DNA of 5,418 bases, from NCBI GenBank assembly GCA_031260845.1, contig JAISKR010000319.1, positions 1 to 5,418 on the forward strand, in the 5' to 3' direction. Below are positions 1 through 5,418 of this stretch, one piece after another. The translations under genes and the position numbers were made by a program. This DNA is from Bacteroidales bacterium (lineage in GTDB: Bacteria > Bacteroidota > Bacteroidia > Bacteroidales > UBA4181). The notes below the pieces were generated by a model, which was not told the origin of the DNA, searched no databases, and worked only from the letters and a program-made list of their open reading frames with translations. How positions within the stretch are numbered: the first letter of the stretch is position 1; each line of letters begins with the position of its first letter.

Positions 1-560
1 AGAATACCCGCTTCCAAACGGCTTTGCGTGGCATCTATTTCCATGATTTTACCCAACGCCAAACGGATGCTGTCGCTTGTCGCCAAACGGCGGACATTAG
101 TGTATGAATCCTGTTTCACGCGGTATAATTCCTGCTGTTTCAAGGCTTCGAGGTAGGCGATGGTGGCTTCGGCACGCAGATTACGCAAATAGTCCGCCAA
201 CAGCGCTTCCGCAAGATCCTTTTCGCCCTGCGCCAGTCGGATGCCTGCGCTCCTTTTTCCGAAAGTAAAGGTTTTGCTCAGTTCAAACTCGAATCCCTCG
301 CCCATCTGCAACGACGAATTTTCGTTGTTGTAATACGCCACCGCAAGATTCGGGTCGTTAAAAATCTTTGCGGCAACTATCTCGGCTTCCGACACGTTCA
401 CATTCAGGCGTTCGGCGGCATATTCCAGATTCCCCGCTGTTACCTTTTCCATATAAATATGATATGGTAAGGGTATTATTTGCTGCGACATAGCCGGAAC
501 TGCAATGCACAGGAAAAGCATGAACATCTTGTATTTCGACATGATATTTTTTTGATGCAT
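1..560 (-). CDS. TolC-family outer-membrane factor of metal efflux system (partial, 3' end beyond window)
   Basis: Reading leftward from ATG at 560 the frame stays open to the window edge, giving 186 visible residues of a family usually about 400-450 long. It begins with a short basic stretch and a hydrophobic signal peptide (core FMLFLCIAVPAMS, likely cleaved at AMS-QQ). The residue before the Cys is Leu, so there is no lipobox. The mature part has the TolC/CzcC look: an early 'NDPNLAV' segment, an 'EFELSKTFTFGKR' beta-strand stretch, then long amphipathic helices rich in Ala, Glu, Leu and Arg ('RLAQGEKDLAEALL', 'RNLRAEATIAYLEAL'). By family knowledge it forms the trimeric outer-membrane channel and periplasmic tunnel of the exporter. 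The ATG at 560 lies 11 nt after the pump stop. An in-frame ATG at 542 (MSKYKMF...) gives a more compact signal peptide and also follows an A-rich stretch, so the true start may be 542. The substrate is inferred from the neighbouring pump. Confidence 0.9.
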   Translation of the reverse strand, partial: MHQKNIMSKYKMFMLFLCIAVPAMSQQIIPLPYHIYMEKVTAGNLEYAAERLNVNVSEAEIVAAKIFNDPNLAVAYYNNENSSLQMGEGFEFELSKTFTFGKRSAGIRLAQGEKDLAEALLADYLRNLRAEATIAYLEALKQQELYRVKQDSYTNVRRLATSDSIRLALGKIMEIDATQSRLEAGI

Positions 561-571
561 GATTTTTGGAT

Positions 572-3500
572 TTAATGTGATGATTCTTCTTTTTCGTACC
601 TTTTTTCCATCATATAATACAGCGAAGGCAGGATATACAGCGTAATGACGGTGGCAAACAGCAAACCATAGACGATAACCGTTGCCAGCGGGCGTTGCAC
701 GTCTGAGCCGATGCCTGTGCTGACGGATGCGGGCAACAAACCGAGCACGGCAACGGTGGCGGTCATCAGGACAGGGCGAAAGCGGTGGCGTGTGCCGTCT
801 GTGACCGCCTCTTTTACGGTAGATCCTTTGTTTTTGTGCAGGTTGTTGATATGCGACAACATGATGACGCCGTTTTGAATTGCCACGCCTATCAGGGCGA
901 TGAAACCTACTGCCGACGATACGTTGAGCGTCATGCCGCGCAGGTTGAGCGCCAACATACCGCCAAAGACGGCTAAGGGCACAACGCACATCATCAGGGC
1001 TGCCTGCCGGAACTTGCCGAGTGCGCCAAACAGCAGCAAGAGCATCAGCCCCAGCGCCATAGGCACGATAGCGCCTAACCGCTTGTAGGCGCGGTTTTGG
1101 TTTTCAAACTGTCCCGCCCACATCAGGCTCAACTCGTCGTGGTTGATTTTGAGTTTGCCGATGGCGGGGTTGGCTTGATTCAGGAATCCGGTGAGGTCAA
1201 CGCCGCGCAGATTGATGCGTATGGTCAGATGGCGTTTGTTCATCTCGTGGGTGATGATGCTTGCGCCGGTGGTCATGTGAATGTCCGTCACCTGCGACAG
1301 CGGTATCTTGGCGCCGGTAGCCGACGTCAGCAGCAGATTCCCGATGCTTTCGGGCGAATTGCGCATGGCGTCGCCGAAACGGCATATCACGTCGTAACTC
1401 TTGCTGCCGATATAGATTTGCGAGATGGAAGCCCCGCCGATAGCCAGTTCTATCATGTCCGTCACGTCGGATACGTTAAGACCGTACTGTGCAATTCGTT
1501 CGCGGTCGGCGACAATCTGCAACTGCGGCAATGGCGGCTCTTGCTCGATAGCCACGTCTTCGGCGCCGGATATTGCGCTCAATACATTGACAATACTATC
1601 GGCAATGCGGCGCGTTTCGGCAATGTTCTCGCCGTAAACTTTCAGCGCCAAGTCACTGTGCGCACCGGCAATCTGGTCCATCACCATGTCGATGATGGGT
1701 TGCGAGAAACCGACCGAGAAACCGGGCATGGTGGACAATTTGTTGTCCATTTCCTCAATCAGGTCGGCTTTGGTTTTTCCGCGTTTCCACATATTGTAGG
1801 GTTTCAAGCCAACGCCACATTCGATATGCGACAGTGAAAAGGCTTCCGCGCCCTCGTCATCGCGTCCCACCTGTGTCATCACGTAAGACACCTCGTCGTA
1901 ATCCCCCAATGCCGCCCGCAGTTCGTCACTCATCTCTTTCGACCGCTCAATGGACAGTCCGGCAGGCAATTGTACCTGAATCCATATCGCACCCTCATCC
2001 AAGGGCGGCAGAAAATCTTTCCCAACGGTGAAACTCAATGCGCCGGCAGCGACTAATATCACTGCAAGAGAGCTAATAACGAGTTTCGGTTTGCCCAAAA
2101 GATACACCGTTTGGCGATTATATATGTCCGTCAAGCGTTCCAACCAACGATTGCGGTAAATTTTGCGCGGTTTTCTGTAAGCAAAAAATGACTGTCCGGG
2201 TATCAGCAGAAGGGCGACGAACAAGGCGCCCAGCAGCGCATAGCCCACAGTGTAAGCCATCGGCGTGAACAGTTTGCGCTCAATGTGCTCAAAGGCGAAC
2301 AATGGCAGATACGCCGTGATAATTATCAGCGTAGAGAAGAAAATGGGACGGGCGACTTCCGTAGTCCGTTGTATGATAGAATCTTCCGTGAGAATTTCAT
2401 CCGGATGCCGCTCTCGGCGCTTCAAAATCGTTTCCATCATCACGATAGCGCCGTCCACCAAGATACCGAAATCTATTGCACCCAGCGAAAGCAGGTTGGC
2501 AGGGATATTGGTGAAGTGCATCAGCGCGAATGCGATGAGCAGCGAGCAAGGTATGGTGATAGCCACCACCAAAGCGCCACGCCAGTTGCCGAGAAAGAGT
2601 ATCAACACCAAAATCACTAAAATCATGCCTTCGAGCAAGGTATGCGAAACGGTTTCCAGCGTCATGTTGACCAATCGTGTTCTGTCCATGAACGGATGAA
2701 TCTGCGTTCCTTCGGGTAAAATCCCGTTGTTCAGTTCGTTCACCGCCTTATGCACCTCTTGCAACACCTGCGAGGGGTTTTCGCCGCGCAGTAGTTGCAC
2801 GATGCCTTCCACGCCGTCTGAGAAATCGCAAACCTCATCCTTAAAGCCCAATACGCCTTTGCGTTCGAGATTTCCGTATTTCAGCGTGCCTATGTCGTTC
2901 ATGTAAACGGGAACGCCGTTCACAGTCTTCAACACGATGCGTCCCAAATCGTCTAAGTTGTGTATCAAGCCTATTCCACGCACCACATAACTCAAATCGC
3001 CGCGACTGATGGTGCTTCCACCGGCATTGATATTGTTTTTTTCAACCTTTTCGGTAATGTCGTCGAGGGTAATGTCATATTGTTCCATTTTGCGGGGGTC
3101 CACCTCAATCTGATACTGCGTGGTGACGCCGCCGTAGTTGCTCACGTCTGCCACACCGACCACCTGCTTGATGCGCGGAATGATTACCCATTTGTGAAGG
3201 TCGGTCATTTCCCTGAGATTCAGGCGGTCGCTCAGAATGACGTAGCGGAACACCTCGCCGGTGGGCGAAGTGAGCGGATTCAGTCCGGGAACGGCATTGT
3301 AGGGCAGTTCCACGTCAACCAAACGTTCCTGCACGCGCTGACGCGCCCAATAATCGTCCACGCCGTCATCAAACACAAGAATGACGGTGGAAAGCCCGAA
3401 AGTGTTCTTGCTGCGCATGACGGTCATGCCGGGCAAGCCGTTCATCGCCCTTTCCACAGGGATGGTAATTTGCTGTTCAATCTCTTCTGCGGCTAAACCG

Positions 3501-3661
3501 GGTACTTGCGTCACTATCTGCACCGTCGTGTCTGCAATGTCGGGATAGGCGTCAATCGCCAATTGTGACCACGAATAATAGCCAAGCGCAGCCAGCAACA
3601 CGAATAAAACGAGCATAAGCCCGCGCCGATACAGCGCTATATGAATGATTTTCTGTAACAT
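572..3661 (-). CDS. czcA: CzcA/CusA-family heavy-metal RND efflux pump (inner membrane)
   Basis: This 1029-residue protein is full length for the HME-RND family. The layout is TM1 near 11-29, a first periplasmic porter loop about 30-335, TM2-TM6 about 340-490, TM7 near 525-545, a second periplasmic loop about 546-860, and TM8-TM12 about 862-1012. Family hallmarks are 'GLPGMTVMRSKNTFGLS' (75-91), 'GKDFLPPLDEGAIWIQV' (547-563), 'VGFIALIGVAIQNGV' (918-932) and 'RPVLMTATVAVLG' (962-974). In TM4 the pattern D-F-G-x3-D-G-x5-E puts acidic residues at D397, D403 and E410, with the spacing of D402, D408 and E415 in Cupriavidus CzcA. CusA-type Cu/Ag pumps keep only one of these acids, so proton-driven export of divalent cations is favoured; the exact ion cannot be read from sequence. 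The ATG at 3661 starts 4 nt after the adaptor stop and gives the usual N-terminus (MLQKIIHIAL). Cotranscription and translational coupling are likely. No frameshift or missing key residue was seen. Confidence 0.95.
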   Translation of the reverse strand: MLQKIIHIALYRRGLMLVLFVLLAALGYYSWSQLAIDAYPDIADTTVQIVTQVPGLAAEEIEQQITIPVERAMNGLPGMTVMRSKNTFGLSTVILVFDDGVDDYWARQRVQERLVDVELPYNAVPGLNPLTSPTGEVFRYVILSDRLNLREMTDLHKWVIIPRIKQVVGVADVSNYGGVTTQYQIEVDPRKMEQYDITLDDITEKVEKNNINAGGSTISRGDLSYVVRGIGLIHNLDDLGRIVLKTVNGVPVYMNDIGTLKYGNLERKGVLGFKDEVCDFSDGVEGIVQLLRGENPSQVLQEVHKAVNELNNGILPEGTQIHPFMDRTRLVNMTLETVSHTLLEGMILVILVLILFLGNWRGALVVAITIPCSLLIAFALMHFTNIPANLLSLGAIDFGILVDGAIVMMETILKRRERHPDEILTEDSIIQRTTEVARPIFFSTLIIITAYLPLFAFEHIERKLFTPMAYTVGYALLGALFVALLLIPGQSFFAYRKPRKIYRNRWLERLTDIYNRQTVYLLGKPKLVISSLAVILVAAGALSFTVGKDFLPPLDEGAIWIQVQLPAGLSIERSKEMSDELRAALGDYDEVSYVMTQVGRDDEGAEAFSLSHIECGVGLKPYNMWKRGKTKADLIEEMDNKLSTMPGFSVGFSQPIIDMVMDQIAGAHSDLALKVYGENIAETRRIADSIVNVLSAISGAEDVAIEQEPPLPQLQIVADRERIAQYGLNVSDVTDMIELAIGGASISQIYIGSKSYDVICRFGDAMRNSPESIGNLLLTSATGAKIPLSQVTDIHMTTGASIITHEMNKRHLTIRINLRGVDLTGFLNQANPAIGKLKINHDELSLMWAGQFENQNRAYKRLGAIVPMALGLMLLLLFGALGKFRQAALMMCVVPLAVFGGMLALNLRGMTLNVSSAVGFIALIGVAIQNGVIMLSHINNLHKNKGSTVKEAVTDGTRHRFRPVLMTATVAVLGLLPASVSTGIGSDVQRPLATVIVYGLLFATVITLYILPSLYYMMEKRYEKEESSH

Positions 3662-3664
3662 GGC

Positions 3665-4771
3665 TTAACGTGCATCAAGTAAATAAAATGCGCCGGCAAC
3701 CACAATCTGTTCGCCCTGCCGAAGACCTTCCGTCACGATGGTTTTTCCGTCTTCGGTACTGCCGACAGTGATTTTCCGCTTCACGAAACGGTTGTTATTC
3801 AAGGGAACCAAGACGTAACTAACATCTTCCCCCTGCAAAATCGCCTCCGCGGGGATGCGGATAAGGTCTGTTTCGCGGTCGCTAAGGCGAACGCCGGCAT
3901 ACAAACCCGGTTTCATCAGTCGTTCGGCATTGTCGCACAGGATGATGACTTCCACCGAGCGCGTTTCCTCATTCAACATTCCGCTGATATAGACAACCTT
4001 ACCGGTAATCGCCTTTTCAGGCATGGCGTTCAGCCGCACTTCCACCGCTTCAAGCGAATTGAGCAGGCTCAGGTCTTTTTCCCGCACGTGCGCCGACACC
4101 CACACCTGATTCAGATTGGCAACGACAGCCACCGGCTCGGCGTCTTCTTTCAGGTATTGCCCGATGACAATCTTGTCTGTAATCACTTCGCCACTTATTG
4201 GCGAACTAACTATAAGCGGCTGTCCTAATGACTGTTCGTCGGTGTTCGCACGAAAAATGCTCAAAACGGCTTCTGCATTTTCAAATTCCTTTTTTCGCAG
4301 TTCGTAAGTGACTTCGGCTTCTTCCAACTCTTTCAGCACACCGACTTTATTGCTGTGCAAATCTTTTTCGCGGTCGAGATTTTTCAACGCAAGTTCCATT
4401 TCCTGTTTTGCCTGATAATAATTTTTGCCGGCGTCCAAATAATCCGGCGAACTTATCGCAAACACAGGGCTTCCCTGCGATACCTTTTGTCCTAACTTGA
4501 CAAAAGACTGCACAACCCGCCCTGCAAACGGGGACGCTACCTCTGCATAATTGGCAGGAATGGCTTTTACAACGCCCGAAGTGCTGAAAGTCACAAAATA
4601 CGGACTTTTTACCACTTCGGCAATTTTTAATTTCGACAGAATGGGCGCATCCTGTCCGATACTTATGGTATCGCCCGTTACGGCGATGGCGGTTGTTGTG
4701 CTGTTTCCTTGTGGTCGCTGTCCACAGGCGCACAACAGCACAACCGGAAGCAACAAATAGATGATTTTCAT
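3665..4771 (-). CDS. Periplasmic adaptor (membrane fusion protein) lipoprotein of RND metal efflux system
   Basis: This 368-residue protein belongs to the CzcB/CusB/HlyD adaptor superfamily. The N-terminus is a lipoprotein signal with lipobox L13-C14-A15-C16, so Cys16 should be lipidated. The next residues, G-Q-R, do not resemble a Bacteroidetes surface-export tag, which fits an inner-membrane periplasmic anchor. Domains in order: first lipoyl half about 75-108 ('VASPFAGRV...KLGQKVSQGSPVF'), a charged alpha-helical hairpin about 110-172, second lipoyl half about 184-217 ('IVSSPISGEV...GQYL'), beta-barrel about 222-298, and a membrane-proximal domain about 302-366 ending 'GAFYLLDAR'. It has no His-rich extension and no Met cluster like that of CusB. 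The role is to join the inner-membrane pump to the outer-membrane channel. The start is well fixed: an in-frame TAA lies 15 nt upstream of the ATG, and the signal peptide begins directly at it. The gene is 69 nt after the His-x-His gene and 3 nt before the pump gene. Confidence 0.93.
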   Translation of the reverse strand: MKIIYLLLPVVLLCACGQRPQGNSTTTAIAVTGDTISIGQDAPILSKLKIAEVVKSPYFVTFSTSGVVKAIPANYAEVASPFAGRVVQSFVKLGQKVSQGSPVFAISSPDYLDAGKNYYQAKQEMELALKNLDREKDLHSNKVGVLKELEEAEVTYELRKKEFENAEAVLSIFRANTDEQSLGQPLIVSSPISGEVITDKIVIGQYLKEDAEPVAVVANLNQVWVSAHVREKDLSLLNSLEAVEVRLNAMPEKAITGKVVYISGMLNEETRSVEVIILCDNAERLMKPGLYAGVRLSDRETDLIRIPAEAILQGEDVSYVLVPLNNNRFVKRKITVGSTEDGKTIVTEGLRQGEQIVVAGAFYLLDAR

Positions 4772-4777
4772 GATGAA

Positions 4778-4850
4778 TGTGTTTTAATGTAAAATTATTT
4801 TTCAATGAGAGGTATGCAACAATCTTGCATACCTTGGGCATTAAAACACA
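4778..4850 (-). promoter_or_regulatory. Nested inverted repeat between small gene and adaptor gene (candidate translational coupling structure)
   Basis: A perfect 12-bp inverted repeat joins 4850-4839 (mRNA sense TGTGTTTTAATG) to 4789-4778 (CATTAAAACACA). The first arm contains the last codons and the TAA stop of the His-x-His gene. The second arm ends 6 nt before the adaptor ATG, in the A-rich stretch that Bacteroidetes use in place of a Shine-Dalgarno site. Inside lies the hairpin at 4810-4834, with unpaired stretches of 4 nt on one side and 20 nt on the other. If it folds in the mRNA, the outer stem would mask the adaptor start region, and a ribosome reaching the upstream stop would open it. 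Pairing is seen directly; the regulatory role is inference. Confidence 0.5.
4810..4834 (-). repeat. Perfect 10-bp hairpin, 5-nt loop
   Basis: In mRNA sense, AGGTATGCAA (4834-4825), loop GATTG, then TTGCATACCT (4819-4810). All 10 pairs match. It begins 6 nt after the small-gene stop. The following sequence (CTCATTGAAAAATAATTTT) has no direct T-run, so it does not look like an intrinsic terminator. It may be an mRNA stability or processing stem, the core of the larger nested structure, or a dyad operator read as DNA. Confidence 0.7.
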
Positions 4851-5191
4851 GGGGGCGCACGCAGATGGCAAAAGCGTACCGAACGGATAAACGTTTCCGT
4901 AAGGTATTGCCGGAAAAAGACGACCAACAGTACGAGCAGAATCTCCATGATAAAGGATGATGCAGCCTCCGTAAAGATTTGGTTGAGTTGCGCAATCGTA
5001 TCAAAAGCAGTTTGACTGTGCGTGTGCGCAGGCAATTTACCCGGCGCTGTTCGGAACGGATGCGAATGGGTTATCGAATAGGTAGGGAAATAGTGTGTAT
5101 GGACAAAAGCAGTACTCCCTATGAAATATGCTGCATAGAGAATGACCAAAATAAATACCGCTATGGAAGAAAATTTGCCTTTCACACCCAA
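4841..5191 (-). CDS. Small membrane protein with three His-x-His motifs, unknown function
   Basis: The frame encodes 116 residues from TTG at 5191, or 114 from GTG at 5185. TM1 is about residues 8-28 (it could instead be an uncleaved signal). A polar loop of about 31-78 follows, then TM2 at about 80-95 and a short basic tail with C108-H109 ending 'LRAPPVF'. The loop carries HTH (31-33), HSH (42-44) and HTH (56-58), a pattern suited to binding Zn, Cu, Co or Ni, probably on the periplasmic side. From memory, small proteins with 'HSHPF'-type motifs occur beside CzcA/CusA operons in Bacteroidetes, and the 'RAPP' tail recalls some DUF2946-like proteins; neither point was checked. Position as first gene of the efflux operon suggests an accessory or metal-sensing role (inference). 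The start is odd: an in-frame TGA sits directly before the TTG, and the nearest ATG (5195) is in another frame. Membrane character and the spaced His pairs argue that the frame is real. Confidence 0.72.
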   Translation of the reverse strand: MGVKGKFSSIAVFILVILYAAYFIGSTAFVHTHYFPTYSITHSHPFRTAPGKLPAHTHSQTAFDTIAQLNQIFTEAASSFIMEILLVLLVVFFRQYLTETFIRSVRFCHLRAPPVF

Positions 5192-5204
5192 TCATTTTGA
5201 GCGA

Positions 5205-5236
5205 CAAAGGTAAAGGATATTTTTGTGAAATGCAAA
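5205..5236 (-). promoter_or_regulatory. Bacteroidetes-type promoter of the efflux operon
   Basis: On the minus strand, TTTG (5236-5233) is followed after exactly 20 nt by TACCTTTG (5212-5205). This matches the Bacteroidetes housekeeping pattern TTTG-N19-21-TAnnTTTG at every defined base. Transcription would start near 5198-5202. That leaves only a few to about 17 nt before the candidate starts of the His-x-His gene (TTG 5191 or GTG 5185), so the mRNA would be almost leaderless. The correct orientation, and the position just before the first gene, support the call. The start site was not measured. Confidence 0.68.
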
Positions 5237-5318
5237 TGTGTGAGTCAATCATCGCTATCAACCCGCCCCATATCGCTTAAAAAAATATCATTGTGTGCGC
5301 CGATTTTATATTTTTTAT

Positions 5319-5326
5319 TACTTTTG
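5319..5326 (+). promoter_or_regulatory. Possible rightward -7 element (TACTTTTG)
   Basis: TACTTTTG fits the Bacteroidetes -7 box TAnnTTTG and lies in an AT-rich non-coding stretch. No TTTG is present 19-21 nt upstream; the nearest partial match is TTG at 5291-5293, which is too far. It could serve a divergent gene beyond the right edge, but only about 90 nt downstream are visible and they hold no clear start. Chance matches to this short motif are common in AT-rich DNA. Confidence 0.3.
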
Positions 5327-5358
5327 CGCTTTATTTTAAGAACCAAATCTAATTGAGT

Positions 5359-5374
5359 TGTGACAAAGTTCACT
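5359..5374. promoter_or_regulatory. CRP/FNR-like palindrome TGTGA-N6-TCACT
   Basis: TGTGA (5359-5363), six bases, then TCACT (5370-5374) agree with the E. coli CRP consensus TGTGA-N6-TCACA at 9 of 10 positions. CRP/FNR-family regulators exist in Bacteroidetes, but their sites often differ from this one. It lies about 160 bp upstream of the predicted operon start, so it may belong to a gene beyond the right edge. It could be chance. Confidence 0.25.
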
Positions 5375-5395
5375 ATTTTTATATACCGTTTTTTT

Positions 5396-5418
5396 CAACG
5401 TCACCGAGCGTTGTTTTT
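5396..5418 (+). terminator. Weak hairpin followed by T-run at window edge
   Basis: CAACG (5396-5400) and CGTTG (5409-5413) can pair around an 8-nt loop, followed by at least five T to the window end. A 5-bp stem is short for an intrinsic terminator. A run of seven T before the stem gives A residues on the other strand, so leftward termination from a neighbouring gene is equally possible. The window edge prevents a firmer call. Confidence 0.2.

Noticed and set aside
1097..1837. 246-codon open frame on the plus strand
   Set aside because: It is wholly antisense to the pump gene, whose protein is complete and strongly recognisable. The antisense translation has no family features and low-complexity His/Gln/Val composition typical of a mirrored frame.
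2960..3496. 178-codon open frame on the plus strand
   Set aside because: Antisense to the first periplasmic domain of the pump; no recognisable motif or promoter. Treated as a shadow.
4347..4871. 174-codon minus-strand frame overlapping the adaptor and small gene ends
   Set aside because: It shares most of its length with the adaptor in another frame and crosses the nested hairpin. The adaptor frame has the lipobox and domain structure; this one has none.
5196..5225. Possible rightward promoter TTTG-N18-TATTTTTG
   Set aside because: Spacing is one short of the usual 19-21 and no gene follows on the plus strand inside the window; it overlaps the better leftward promoter in AT-rich DNA, so chance is likely.
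5037..5261. Minus-strand frame containing ATG 5195
   Set aside because: Its ATG is close to the predicted transcription start, but the product has no coherent feature, while the overlapping frame gives two membrane segments and three spaced His-x-His motifs. Kept only as a note on start ambiguity.
5344..5351. Leftward TAGATTTG matching TAnnTTTG
   Set aside because: No TTTG at the right distance (nearest is 12 nt away), and a better promoter lies closer to the first gene.

Overview
The window looks like Bacteroidota (Bacteroidales-type) chromosomal DNA. Coding regions are near 50% GC, while the intergenic DNA is clearly AT-rich. There are no strong Shine-Dalgarno motifs. The best promoter has the Bacteroidetes form TTTG-N20-TAnnTTTG, and the transport proteins have the sequence style of that phylum. 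The genus cannot be fixed from this stretch.

All recognisable genes lie on the minus strand and are read right to left as one probable operon. (1) 5192-5418 is an AT-rich regulatory region with a good leftward promoter at 5205-5236 and weaker signals further right. (2) 4841-5191 encodes a small membrane protein with three His-x-His motifs between two predicted membrane segments. (3) 4772-4840 is a 69-nt gap holding a perfect 10-bp hairpin inside a perfect 12-bp inverted repeat. The outer arms cover the stop of the small gene and the region just before the next start. (4) 3665-4771 encodes a lipoprotein periplasmic adaptor (membrane fusion protein). (5) 572-3661 encodes a full-length heavy-metal RND pump of the CzcA/CusA family. 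(6) 1-560 is the N-terminal part of a TolC-family outer-membrane factor that runs off the left edge.

Together the adaptor, pump and outer-membrane channel would form a tripartite exporter that moves metal ions from periplasm or cytoplasm to the outside. The pump carries D397, D403 and E410 in TM4, the CzcA-type arrangement, which favours divalent cations (Zn/Co/Cd/Ni class) over the Cu/Ag class. The His-x-His membrane protein is the least understood member; a metal-binding accessory or sensing role is inferred from its motifs and position. The most noteworthy non-coding signal is the nested inverted repeat, which could couple adaptor translation to translation of the His-x-His protein. No regulator gene is present in the window.
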